Shown here: positions 1-7,260 of the stretch, in pieces
How positions within the stretch are numbered: position 1 is the first letter of the stretch
Layout of the letters: each line of letters opens with the position of its first letter
Source of the DNA: Actinomycetes bacterium
GTDB lineage: Bacteria > Actinomycetota > Acidimicrobiia > Acidimicrobiales > RAAP-2
DNA: 16,667 nucleotides
Direction of reading: 5' to 3'
Assembly: GCA_021807965.1 (NCBI GenBank)
Contig: JAKBCI010000006.1
Span: forward strand, 554-17,220
Position numbers and translations under genes: made by a program
The notes under the pieces: model-generated
Seen by the model: only the letters and a program-made list of their open reading frames with translations
The model's database searches: none
Told to the model about the DNA's origin: nothing

Positions 1-425
1 GTATGCAGAACTACTACAACCTGCTCTACCGAGAAGAAGAGCGCGAGATGATGCCGCTGCTCGACGACCAGGGCGTGTCATCGATTCCGTGGAGCCCGCT
101 GGCGCGCGGTCGACTCACTCGAGCGTGGGGTGCGACGACCAATCGCTCCGAACACGATCAGTTTGCTCAGAGTCTCTACGACGACGAGGACCGGCCGATC
201 GTCGACGCCGTGCTGGAGGTGGCGGCACACCGGGGCGTCGCCCCGGCCCAGGTCGCCCTGGCCTGGGTGTTGCACAACCCGGTCGTGGCGAGCCCGATCA
301 TTGGCGCAACGCGTGCCGAACACCTCGGCGACGCCGTCGCGGCGCTGGCGCTGACGTTGGACGACGAGGAGCTCGCCGCGCTCGAGTCGCCCTATCGCCC
401 CCGTCGCGTGCAGGGTTTCGTGTGA
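1..425 (+). CDS. Aldo/keto reductase, C-terminal part (5' end outside window)
   Basis: The frame is already open at the left edge, so this is the C-terminal ~140 residues of a protein normally about 320-350 long. Family hallmarks of the NADPH-dependent aldo/keto reductase (AKR) TIM barrel are visible: the strand text MQNYYNLLYREEEREMMPL, the segment SIPWSPLARGRLT, and near the end SPIIGATRAEHLGDAV, which in AKRs forms the NADP-phosphate binding region. The catalytic Asp/Tyr/Lys/His tetrad would lie upstream and cannot be seen. The text is closest to the bacterial YghZ/YajO-like, potassium-channel beta-subunit-like AKRs, which reduce aldehydes and ketones; the substrate cannot be inferred. Its TGA stop at 423-425 abuts the stop of the convergent minus-strand gene, leaving no intergenic DNA. 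Confidence 0.9.
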   Translation, partial: MQNYYNLLYREEEREMMPLLDDQGVSSIPWSPLARGRLTRAWGATTNRSEHDQFAQSLYDDEDRPIVDAVLEVAAHRGVAPAQVALAWVLHNPVVASPIIGATRAEHLGDAVAALALTLDDEELAALESPYRPRRVQGFV

Positions 426-2108
426 TCACCGTTGCTGGTACGTGATTCGCACCGGTACCTGACCAGCCTCGACGATCGTCAAGACGTGTCGGCCGGGCAC
501 GTTCTTGGTTGCGCGAAGGGTGATCACGAGGCGCGTCGGCGTGACCGAGACCATCGCGATCGTTACGCCAGACTCGCCGCTGCGGATCGACGGCCGTGAC
601 GTGAAGCCACCTCCGACGAGCACCAGCTTCGCAACGCCCGTGGGCGGCACCGTTCCGTGCAGTGCCGACACGAAAAGCTGCGACGGCAGGAAACTGAAAC
701 CGGCAGCCACGAACGCCTCATAGTGGTTGAGGCGGTTCGTGTAGCGCCCCCCGGCGACGCAGTCGCCCGCGCCCGCGCAGCTGAGTGCGAGCACGAGCGC
801 GTCGCGGCCAACGTTCTGGACCTGAGCGACCGTTTGCGCCACGCCCCACGTTCCTTGCCGTTCCACGGCGACGTACGCCTGCGCGTTGGTGGCGGTGAGC
901 TGGACTTGCCCGCCGACTTCGCACTGACCGGCCGCGGGGCAACTGATGGCCTGCACGCTCGCCTGGGTCACCGGCGAATAGGCGCCCGACGGTGAACGGG
1001 TGCTTTGGGCGATAGCTTGACCGTGTCCCCACGTGCCCGATGTTTCGTTCGCGACGAACGCTACGGTCGCGCCCGCGTGCGTCGTGTACTCGCCGCCAGC
1101 AGCACAGTCGCCCGCGTCGGCGCAACTGACGGAGGTGACGATGGCGCTGGTGGCGAGAAACGTCTGGCCGAGCGTGATCGGCGTACCCCAGTTCCCGTTG
1201 GTTTCAACCACGACGTAGGGCCGCGAGCCGGGCGTCGCCGCAACGTACGAGCCGCCAGCGACGCAGTTGGCAGCCGACGGACAGGTAACGGCACTCAGCG
1301 TGCCGTCGAGACCGGCGTTCAGTGAACCCGCGATTTCTAACGGCTTGTTCCAAACGCCGGTCGTTTCCTCCACGACGAAAGCCTGGCTCGCGTGCGCACG
1401 TGGCGCGTATTGACCCACGACTGCGCACGAGCCAACGGCGGCGCAACTGATGGACGTGACTACGGCGTCGCCGCCGAGGTTCAGCGCCCGGGCCACCTCG
1501 ATCGCGTCGTTCCAGTGGCCGCCAGTCTCTTCGGCAATGAACGCTCGCTGCGCTCCGTTCGCGTCCACGTAGCGACCTCCGACGACGCAGCTGCCCGGCG
1601 CGGCGCAGCTCACTGACGTCGCGACGGCGTCACCACCGGCGTTAAGCAGCGCCGCCACTTCCTGCGTTGAGCCCCAGATGCCGTCCGTCTCTTCCACGAT
1701 GAAGGCCTGATGGTGACGGCTGGCGTCCGTGTAGAACCCGACGGCAACGCAACTGTTTACTGCTGAGCAATTGATGGCGTTCACCGAGGCGTCGCCACCG
1801 GCGTTGTAGAGGGTCGCGACTTCCTGAGTCTTTCCCCATTGGCCGAGCGACTCGCTAACGACGAAGGCCTGGTGACGGCGAGAGGCGTCGGTGAAGAACC
1901 CGCCCGCGGCGCACTGGCCCGCGCCCGGGCAACTAACGGCCGTGAGCATGGCCGCTCCGCCAGTATTCGCCGCCGCGGCGATGGACGTAAACGCGGGCGC
2001 GCCGCCCGCCTGGGCCGTGGCTGGCAGGCTCACCGCGATGGCGCCGATCGCGAGCGCCGATACGCGCGCGAAGCGCCGCGCGAGCCCCGCGGGTCTCCAG
2101 GATCTCAC
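426..2108 (-). CDS. Secreted protein with eight ~54-residue cysteine-pair repeats and a C-terminal IPT/TIG-like domain
   Basis: I do not recognise a named gene. The preferred start is the GTG at 2108, because a purine-rich AAAGGGGGG ribosome site (2111-2119) lies directly before it and it gives a compact signal peptide: basic residues around RR, a hydrophobic [13 protein letters not shown] stretch, and likely cleavage after AQA. An in-frame GTG at 2147 would add 13 residues. The mature 560-residue protein has eight units, each with a Cys-x5-Cys pair (residues 60/66, 114/120, 168/174, 222/228, 276/282, 329/335, 390/396, 444/450), followed by GG-x-Y, then QAFVVEE and G-x-W. Spacing is 54 residues except for one 53 and one 61. 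The last ~85 residues look like an immunoglobulin-like IPT/TIG fold. Eight blade-like units suggest a disulfide-stapled beta-propeller outside the cell; that is inference. Function unknown. Confidence 0.8.
   Translation of the reverse strand: MRSWRPAGLARRFARVSALAIGAIAVSLPATAQAGGAPAFTSIAAAANTGGAAMLTAVSCPGAGQCAAGGFFTDASRRHQAFVVSESLGQWGKTQEVATLYNAGGDASVNAINCSAVNSCVAVGFYTDASRHHQAFIVEETDGIWGSTQEVAALLNAGGDAVATSVSCAAPGSCVVGGRYVDANGAQRAFIAEETGGHWNDAIEVARALNLGGDAVVTSISCAAVGSCAVVGQYAPRAHASQAFVVEETTGVWNKPLEIAGSLNAGLDGTLSAVTCPSAANCVAGGSYVAATPGSRPYVVVETNGNWGTPITLGQTFLATSAIVTSVSCADAGDCAAGGEYTTHAGATVAFVANETSGTWGHGQAIAQSTRSPSGAYSPVTQASVQAISCPAAGQCEVGGQVQLTATNAQAYVAVERQGTWGVAQTVAQVQNVGRDALVLALSCAGAGDCVAGGRYTNRLNHYEAFVAAGFSFLPSQLFVSALHGTVPPTGVAKLVLVGGGFTSRPSIRSGESGVTIAMVSVTPTRLVITLRATKNVPGRHVLTIVEAGQVPVRITYQQR
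702..1946 (-). repeat. Eight tandem ~162-bp coding repeats (54-residue Cys-x5-Cys units)
   Basis: These are in-frame tandem units within the secreted protein gene. Each encodes S-[IV]-[ST]-C-x5-C-x2-GG-x-[YF], then QAF[VI]-x-E-E and G-x-W, then a short Ala/Gly/Asn-rich linker (NAGGDA type). The units are diverged at DNA level, so they are old protein repeats rather than a recent DNA expansion. The period breaks once: about seven extra residues before the seventh Cys pair. Confidence 0.85.
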
Positions 2109-2215
2109 GTCCCCCCTTTCGATGTCCACCAGCGCCGTCACCGTCACCGTACCGCCTCGCCAGTGGGCAAATCGACCGTGACGTTCGGGAAAATCGGACG
2201 CTAGGATCCAATCCA

Positions 2216-2248
2216 GACCATACTGGTCATATTTCGACCGCGGTGGTC
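2216..2248. promoter_or_regulatory. Two tandem GACC-N5-GGTC dyads in front of cysK (putative operators)
   Basis: Two 13-bp inverted repeats of the same form, GACC-N5-GGTC, lie at 2216-2228 (spacer ATACT) and 2236-2248 (spacer GCGGT). Their centres are 20 bp apart, about two helical turns. A CATATT hexamer (2228-2233) that could serve as a -10 sits between them. The arrangement suits a dimeric repressor binding cooperatively over the cysKE promoter. The cognate regulator cannot be identified from this window. Confidence 0.5.
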
Positions 2249-2269
2249 GCCGCGAGAAAGTGGGTGCTC

Positions 2270-3199
2270 GTGCGAATCGCCAACGACATCACCGAGTTGA
2301 TTGGTCGGACGCCCCTCGTGCGCCTGAACCACGTGGTGGGACCTGACGCGGCGACGGTGCTCGCCAAACTCGAGTACTTCAATCCGAGTGGCAGTGTGAA
2401 GGATCGTGCAGGCGTGGCCATGATTGATGCCGCTGAGGCGGCCGGAGTCCTGCACGTTGGCGACACGATCGTTGAACCGACCAGTGGCAATACCGGGATC
2501 GCCCTGGCGATGGTGGCGGCGGCACGGGGATACCACTGCGTCCTGACGATGCCCGAGACGATGAGCGTCGAGCGACGGATGCTCCTTCGAGGCTACGGTG
2601 CCCAGCTCGTGCTGACGCCGGGTCCACTCGGCATGGGGGGCGCCATTGCCGCGGCGGCGGAGCTCGCCACTACCCACGGGTACTTCATGCCTCAGCAGTT
2701 CGAGAATCCCGCTAATCCCGCCATCCACCGGTCGACGACGGCCGAGGAGATCTGGACCGACACCGATGGCGCCGTCGACGTCGTGGTCGCCGGTGTAGGG
2801 ACCGGGGGCACGATCGCGGGGATCGGCGCCGGCCTCAAGGCTAAAAAGTCGTCCGTGCGCATCGTTGCCGTTGAGCCGGCGGCGTCGCCGGTGCTGTCCG
2901 GCGGTGAGAAGGGGCCCCACCCCCTGCAGGGGATCGGCGCCGGATTCGTCCCAGCCAACTACGATCCCGCGGTTGTTGACGAAGTGATCACCGTGGAAAA
3001 CGCGGACGCCTTCGCAACGGCTCGGGCAATGGCGACGCGAGAGGGTCTCCTGGTCGGCATTTCGTCCGGCGCCGCCGTGTCAGCGGCCCTCGCCGTCGCA
3101 GCACGTCCTGAGATGGTCGGTCGTACCTTGGTGGTCATTGTGCCATCCTTTGGCGAGCGATATCTCTCTACGGCGCTCTTCGAAGGGCTAGGGGACTGA
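2270..3199 (+). CDS. cysK: Cysteine synthase (O-acetylserine sulfhydrylase)
   Basis: PLP enzyme that turns O-acetyl-L-serine and sulfide into L-cysteine in the cytoplasm, the last step of assimilatory cysteine synthesis. With the GTG at 2270 the protein is 309 residues, the normal CysK length, and begins [20 protein letters not shown] as in characterised homologues; GAGAAAG (2254-2260) is a plausible ribosome site. In-frame GTGs at 2264 and 2243 are alternatives. Visible motifs: the PLP lysine K44 in NPSGSVKDR, the substrate loop PTSGNTG (about residues 70-76), the glycine-rich phosphate cup [10 protein letters not shown], and GISSGAA in the C-terminal half. Only two bases separate its stop from the cysE start, so the two genes form an operon. 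The text fits CysK better than CysM or cystathionine beta-synthase, since there is no CBS domain. Confidence 0.95.
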   Translation: MRIANDITELIGRTPLVRLNHVVGPDAATVLAKLEYFNPSGSVKDRAGVAMIDAAEAAGVLHVGDTIVEPTSGNTGIALAMVAAARGYHCVLTMPETMSVERRMLLRGYGAQLVLTPGPLGMGGAIAAAAELATTHGYFMPQQFENPANPAIHRSTTAEEIWTDTDGAVDVVVAGVGTGGTIAGIGAGLKAKKSSVRIVAVEPAASPVLSGGEKGPHPLQGIGAGFVPANYDPAVVDEVITVENADAFATARAMATREGLLVGISSGAAVSAALAVAARPEMVGRTLVVIVPSFGERYLSTALFEGLGD

Positions 3200-3201
3200 C
3201 G

Positions 3202-3792
3202 ATGTGGTCCCAACTGCGCGACGAGCTGCGCGATGACTTGCGAGCGGTGATCGAGCACGATCCCGCCGCCCGCAGCGCCGCCGACGTCGTCTTGACCTAT
3301 CCCGGCTTGCACGCGATATGGGGACATCGGGTGGCTCACGCGCTGTGGGAGCGCGGGTACTACTTAGCGGCGAGGATCCTCAGCGCCGCGGTACGCGTGC
3401 TCACCGCGGTTGACATCCATCCCGCCGCCACTATTGGGCACCGACTCTTCATTGACCACGCGATCGGCGTGGTCATAGGTGAGACCGCCGAAATTGGCGA
3501 TGACGTCATCATGTTCCACGGCGTCACCCTCGGTGGCGTGTCGATGAGTCGCGGCAAGCGTCACCCGACCATCGGCAACCGAGTGCTGCTCGGGGCGGGG
3601 TCGGTCATATTGGGTCCCGTGACGGTCGGTGACGACAGTTCTGTAGGTGCTCAGGCAGTCGTAACCAAGGACGTCGCCCCGCACAGCGTCGTGGTCGGTA
3701 TACCCGCGCGCGTCGTGGCGACGACCAAGCCGACCGACATCGGCGGCACTGAACGGCGACGACCGCCGGGTTCGACGACGAACGTCGCCTGA
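3202..3792 (+). CDS. cysE: Serine O-acetyltransferase
   Basis: Transfers acetyl from acetyl-CoA to L-serine, giving O-acetylserine, the substrate of the CysK encoded just upstream. At 196 residues it is the short form common in Gram-positive bacteria, lacking much of the N-terminal helical extension of the E. coli enzyme. An N-terminal helical part (residues 1-65) is followed by a left-handed beta-helix of hexapeptide repeats (about 70-170). Catalytic residues by family comparison are D71 in DIHPAA and H86 in DHAIGVVIGETA; MFHGVTLGG (H106) and the acetyl-CoA contact region GAGSVILGPVTVG also match. The tail after residue 172 is Arg/Pro-rich and unlike the usual C-terminus that inserts into the CysK active site (normally ending in Ile), so formation of a classical cysteine synthase complex is uncertain. 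Confidence 0.95.
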   Translation: MWSQLRDELRDDLRAVIEHDPAARSAADVVLTYPGLHAIWGHRVAHALWERGYYLAARILSAAVRVLTAVDIHPAATIGHRLFIDHAIGVVIGETAEIGDDVIMFHGVTLGGVSMSRGKRHPTIGNRVLLGAGSVILGPVTVGDDSSVGAQAVVTKDVAPHSVVVGIPARVVATTKPTDIGGTERRRPPGSTTNVA

Positions 3793-3950
3793 TCGACGAG
3801 GCGACGTTCGCCCATACGGCGACGGGCACCGCCGGTGACGTGGCGGCTGCGCTGGCCAGTCGTGACGGTGTTGCGCGAGGGCCGACCGGTGGCCACCCCC
3901 GGCTTTGGCTGGTTCTGCCCGTCGGTCGCTCGACGTACGTGTCACCATAG
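3753..3950 (+). other. Startless open frame between cysE and the lipoprotein gene (possible gene remnant)
   Basis: A 65-codon open frame, different from that of cysE, runs from after a TGA at 3750-3752 to TAG at 3948-3950. It reads like protein in its middle and end (GFDDERRLIDEATF, then RLWLVLPVGRSTYVSP) and has fairly G/C-rich third positions. No ATG lies in it, and the only GTG is internal. It overlaps the end of cysE and the hairpin. It may be chance, a remnant of a lost gene, or a sign of a frameshift near the cysE end. Confidence 0.25.
3779..3810 (+). terminator. Hairpin at the end of cysE (candidate terminator)
   Basis: Perfect 11-bp inverted repeat, CGAACGTCGCC (3779-3789) with GGCGACGTTCG (3800-3810), separated by a 10-base loop that holds the cysE stop codon TGA (3790-3792). 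There is no U-tract after it, which is common for high-GC actinobacterial terminators. Confidence 0.6.
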
Positions 3951-3953
3951 AGC

Positions 3954-6047
3954 ATGCGACGAACCCATCCGTGGCTGCGCGCAAGCGGACTGTTTCTCAG
4001 TGCGGCGCTCGTCCTCGCGGGATGCTCAACGACTGGAATACCATCGTCCGCGCGCTCGACCCAGGTTGCGCCGCTCGCGACGGCATATCTGCCGCCGGGT
4101 TCGGTGTGTGCCGCGAATGGCGACTACGTTCGCCAGCAACCCAACGGCGATTTCGCGGGATGTTTTCGCGTCCCGGCCTACCGCGGCTCTACCGACGTCG
4201 TGGCGCTCCAGACGTACCTGAGCGCACCTCGCGCCTCCGCGATGGAGCCAACCACGAGCGTCGCGATATCGGCCCCGCCGGCGGTCGCCCTGCGGATCCG
4301 TACGCGTACCGTCGTTCCCGGCGAACGCGTCACGGTCGTTGGGCACCTTCGCGGCGCACCGACGAGTCGACAGCGGGCGGCCGCGACCTACGCGACATTG
4401 TGCTGGGGCGGGTGTCGTGGCGGTCTACAAGAGCAGGGGCTGGCGGTGCGTTGGCTGTCGACCACGACGTTTCGGATGAACCTCGTGATACCGGCGACCG
4501 CGTGGTTGGTGACGAACGGCCGCGCGGTGTCGGTGCACCCGTTGACGTCGGGACGCTATCAAGTTGGTGTTGCGTGTTTGCTGCAGCAGTCGGGCTGCGC
4601 GCTCGGTCCCGCCGAAGGGCGCACCGCCGTCACGTTGCGAGCGCCGGCGGAGGCGCGATGCCTCGGTGCACAACCGTGCGAATCGCTCTCGCTGAACCCG
4701 CGCTCGGCGCCGGTCGGTGCCGAGGTTCACGTGACGGGGTGGGCGCCACTGTCTCTCGAAATCGGTCAACCGTTCGGCTACGCCTTGTCGGTCACGAACG
4801 CGACGCTGCGCCGATCAGTGCCGTCGATGTCGTTCGTGCGCAGTGAGAAAGTTGGTGGCTTCAACGTGGTCCTCGCGCCGCGCGTGCTCCACGTTTCGCC
4901 CGGGGCCACCTGGGCGAGCCTGGGTCGGGTGCACGTGCGATCGTCGACGTTCTCGGGGCCGTCAATCATCAACCCCGCGTCGAGCCCTGGTCACGTCGCG
5001 TGGTGCGAACCGTCGCGCGTCGTCGTCACGGACGCGAGGCTCACTCGCGTCGTACCGATCTCGACGGTCCGCGCCGCGCTGCACGGCACGGTGCTGAGTA
5101 TCCCCGGCCCGGTCACGTCGAGTCCACAGTGTGACGAGGTCCAGCTCGATCCGCGTTACGCAGCGTCCGTCTACGCAGGTTTCACCGCTGGCGAGGGGCC
5201 GATAATTCCCCCCCTCTTCCTGGCGCCGCTTTACTCAACCAACGCTGGGCGAACGTGGCGTGTGGTGCCGACCCCGCCGGGCGTCTCGCTCGCCGACTTT
5301 GGTGGCTTCGTCACCGGAGCGCGAAGCGTCGAGGCGCTCTTCAACGCCCCGATCGGCGCGAGTCGTGGAGGCTCGCCACTGGGGACCGAGCACGGCGTCG
5401 TGCTCGACGAGACGACCGCCGACGGCGGACGAACGTGGACATCGGGCAGGCTGGGCTGCCCCGTCAGTGGGCCGTGCGTCAGGTTCGGTCCCTTTCAGTG
5501 GGGCAACTGCGCGATGAATAGCGACCCGCAGGCTCTGCTCATCGGGTCGCCGAGCGTCTCGGCGACGGTGCGTTGGAGGTTCTCGTCCTGGGTCACGTCA
5601 GTCAACAGCTGTTCCACCCAGCAACTCGTCGTGGTCTCGCCTACCGAGCTCGTGCTGCTCGACCCGTCGTCGCAGTACGCGATGCGGCGATCGACTGACG
5701 TCGGGCGGACGTGGTCGTATGTCGCGCTACCGACCAATCGGTACGCCAACTACGGCCCGGACTCGATACCGTCGGGCAACTCGCTGGCGCTCGCGTCAGA
5801 CGGATCACTCTTCTCCCTCGTCGCGTCGCCGTCCGGCCAGCGCCAAGAGCTCTTTCGACTCGCCCCGCGGGCAACGAAGTGGTGTCGCGTGCGCGCCGTA
5901 TTCGAGCAACCCGTGGCCGCAGCGGGACTCGCGGGTCCTCTCACCACGCATGGCTCGCAGTTGATGTGGAGCCAGGTCCGATACCTCGCCCGCGGCGGCG
6001 AGCGAGTCTCTCGACACGTCATGAGTCTTGCGCGACTGCAGTGCTGA
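3954..6047 (+). CDS. Large Asp-box (BNR-type) lipoprotein
   Basis: 697 residues. The N-terminus is a lipoprotein signal: MRR, hydrophobic GLFLSAALVLAGC, with the lipobox LAGC placing the lipidated cysteine at C24, so the protein is anchored to the outer face of the membrane. Two short immunoglobulin-like stretches follow (PGERVTVVGHLRGAP near 122-136 and APVGAEVHVTGWAPL near 252-266). The C-terminal half carries three Asp-box motifs, STNAGRTW (428-435), TADGGRTW (488-495) and STDVGRTW (580-587), typical of beta-propellers of the BNR/sialidase/sortilin type. No sialidase catalytic residues are evident, so a binding or structural role is likelier than an enzyme. Many cysteines (for example 206/215, 236/242, 502/508) may form disulfides. 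No strong ribosome site precedes the ATG. Function unknown. Confidence 0.85.
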   Translation: MRRTHPWLRASGLFLSAALVLAGCSTTGIPSSARSTQVAPLATAYLPPGSVCAANGDYVRQQPNGDFAGCFRVPAYRGSTDVVALQTYLSAPRASAMEPTTSVAISAPPAVALRIRTRTVVPGERVTVVGHLRGAPTSRQRAAATYATLCWGGCRGGLQEQGLAVRWLSTTTFRMNLVIPATAWLVTNGRAVSVHPLTSGRYQVGVACLLQQSGCALGPAEGRTAVTLRAPAEARCLGAQPCESLSLNPRSAPVGAEVHVTGWAPLSLEIGQPFGYALSVTNATLRRSVPSMSFVRSEKVGGFNVVLAPRVLHVSPGATWASLGRVHVRSSTFSGPSIINPASSPGHVAWCEPSRVVVTDARLTRVVPISTVRAALHGTVLSIPGPVTSSPQCDEVQLDPRYAASVYAGFTAGEGPIIPPLFLAPLYSTNAGRTWRVVPTPPGVSLADFGGFVTGARSVEALFNAPIGASRGGSPLGTEHGVVLDETTADGGRTWTSGRLGCPVSGPCVRFGPFQWGNCAMNSDPQALLIGSPSVSATVRWRFSSWVTSVNSCSTQQLVVVSPTELVLLDPSSQYAMRRSTDVGRTWSYVALPTNRYANYGPDSIPSGNSLALASDGSLFSLVASPSGQRQELFRLAPRATKWCRVRAVFEQPVAAAGLAGPLTTHGSQLMWSQVRYLARGGERVSRHVMSLARLQC

Positions 6048-6510
6048 CGTCGCGCGTGCTCGGAGGCGGACCCTCGTACGGGCGACACCGGTAGTGAATG
6101 TGATGATATTTCCAACCCTACGAGGCCGAGGGTTCCACGGCTCGTCGTGGCCGTGGCACTCTCGGCGACGTCGGCTGGTCCGTCGGCGTGACGCGGCTGT
6201 GGCCGAGTGGTACGTGTACGGCTCGAGGTACGTTCACGGCGACGCTCGTTATCCCTGGCAGGGTGGTAATCAGCGTGACGGGACTCATCGTGTCGCTCTC
6301 GACGCGCGTCACTGCGCCAGTTTGACTGCGCCCGCCCGGCCACTCGTCACGCACTGCACCACGGGGGGGCTCGTCGCGCCGCCGCCGATCAGCCTCGTCT
6401 CGGTCCCGCTCGTCATCCTTCCCGTGGCCGTCGGCGCCAACCTCGAACGTGTCCGTCGTGCTCGCACCCCGCGCGGGTCGGCCGACACGACGCGCGGCCC
6501 AGCCGGTTGA
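6048..6510 (+). other. Region without a confident gene; possible decayed secreted-protein gene
   Basis: No continuous frame here looks like a normal protein, but coding-like text appears in succession in three plus-strand frames. About 6129-6188 reads RVPRLVVAVALSATSAGPSA, signal-peptide-like, then TGA. The second fragment, 6190 to 6322, reads GTFTATLVIPGRVVISVTG and ends at TGA 6323. The third, about 6330-6510, contains GLVAPPPISLVSVPLVILPVAVGANLERVRRAR with almost entirely G/C third positions in its first part, ending at TGA 6508-6510. This would fit a gene broken by two frameshifts, but random high-GC DNA can do the same. Confidence 0.25.
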
Positions 6511-6520
6511 CGGGTAGGGA

Positions 6521-6539
6521 CGTCGCCGCGGCGGCGACG
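6521..6539 (-). terminator. GC-rich hairpin downstream of tRNA-Gly (candidate terminator)
   Basis: Perfect inverted repeat, CGTCGCCG (6521-6528) with CGGCGACG (6532-6539) and a three-base loop, 27 bases beyond the 3' end of the minus-strand tRNA. No U-tract. It could serve the tRNA transcript or any transcript arriving from the left. Confidence 0.45.
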
Positions 6540-6566
6540 GGCAGAGCGGCAACGGCTCACGCACCG

Positions 6567-6641
<75 letters not shown>

Positions 6642-6660
6642 CGCCCCGAAGGGTCGTCCC

Positions 6661-6666
6661 AGTCTA
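6661..6666 (-). promoter_or_regulatory. Candidate -10 box for tRNA-Gly
   Basis: TAGACT on the minus strand ends 20 bases before the first tRNA base (6640), a suitable place for a tRNA promoter with a short leader. The -35 position is weak and falls over the -10 box of the divergent globin gene (6679-6684). Confidence 0.4.
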
Positions 6667-6678
6667 CGCCGATGCATC

Positions 6679-6684
6679 TAGCCT
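6679..6684 (+). promoter_or_regulatory. -10 box TAGCCT of a leaderless promoter (truncated haemoglobin)
   Basis: TAGCCT ends exactly six bases before the GTG start at 6691 and no ribosome site is present, so transcription would begin at the start codon. Confidence 0.5.
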
Positions 6685-6690
6685 GACTGC

Positions 6691-7065
6691 GTGGGGACGT
6701 CGCTCTACGACCAGGTTGGAGGCGAAGGGTTTTTCGTCCGACTGGTCGACGCCTTTTACGATGGGGTGGTCCGCAATCCCCAACTGCGCGCGATGTACCC
6801 AGACGATCTGGCGGCGTCCAAGACGCACCTGACGCTGTTCCTGGAACAGTACTGGGGTGGACCACCGACGTACTCGATGGAGCGCGGACACCCTCGACTA
6901 CGACTACGACACGCGCCGTTCACGATAGATCGCGCGGCACGAGAGGGTTGGCTCGAGGCGATGCAGGGCGCCCTGGATACGGTGCGTCAGGATCTCAGCG
7001 ACGAGCAGTACGTATCGCTGCGCGACTACTTCGTGTCAACCGCCCGTCAGCTTCAAAACCGCTAG
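6691..7065 (+). CDS. glbO: Group II truncated haemoglobin
   Basis: 124-residue 2-over-2 globin that binds haem and O2; the family is linked to O2 handling, peroxide or nitric-oxide chemistry in the cytoplasm. Group II signatures are clear: SLYDQVGGEGFF at the start, the B-helix segment AFYDGV with the distal tyrosine Y23 (B10), Y36 in the CD region, FLEQYWGGPPTYS (50-62), proximal histidine H74 (F8) in RLRHAPF, and W87 (G8), the group II tryptophan. The motif series matches the GlbO proteins of mycobacteria and other actinobacteria. The GTG start is chosen because the protein begins at the family's usual place and a -10-like TAGCCT lies six bases upstream. The gene is divergent from tRNA-Gly, with only 50 bp between them. 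Confidence 0.93.
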   Translation: MGTSLYDQVGGEGFFVRLVDAFYDGVVRNPQLRAMYPDDLAASKTHLTLFLEQYWGGPPTYSMERGHPRLRLRHAPFTIDRAAREGWLEAMQGALDTVRQDLSDEQYVSLRDYFVSTARQLQNR

Positions 7066-7248
7066 GTCGGCTCCTCGAACGGCGAGTCGCCGCAACGTGG
7101 TGCGCCCGGCCGCTCGCTCGGGGCCGCGACGTGCCAGCAGGAACTGGTGGGCGGGGCCGCGATGGACTGAGGACAAGCGGTTCGCTGGCGACGGTGGAAC
7201 GGGCTCCGCCGCCAAGCCAAAACGCTGCGTGACGTCACACCGAACCCG

Positions 7249-7254
7249 TACGCT
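7249..7254 (+). promoter_or_regulatory. -10 box TACGCT of a leaderless promoter (PH-domain gene)
   Basis: TACGCT ends six bases before GTG 7261, with no ribosome site. A perfect 10-bp palindrome GTGACGTCAC (7229-7238) lies just upstream and could be an operator. Confidence 0.5.
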
Positions 7255-7260
7255 GGTGTC

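Noticed and set aside
2201..2920. 239-codon minus-strand open frame across cysK
   Set aside because: Antisense to a clear cysK; His/Arg-rich shadow typical of high-GC genes.
3905..4846. 313-codon plus-strand open frame overlapping the lipoprotein start
   Set aside because: Arg-rich shadow; the overlapping frame has a proper lipoprotein signal and Asp-box motifs.
6118..6564. 148-codon minus-strand open frame beside tRNA-Gly
   Set aside because: Third-position composition does not favour this frame, the text is low-complexity Arg/Asp, and the hairpin at 6521-6539 lies inside it.
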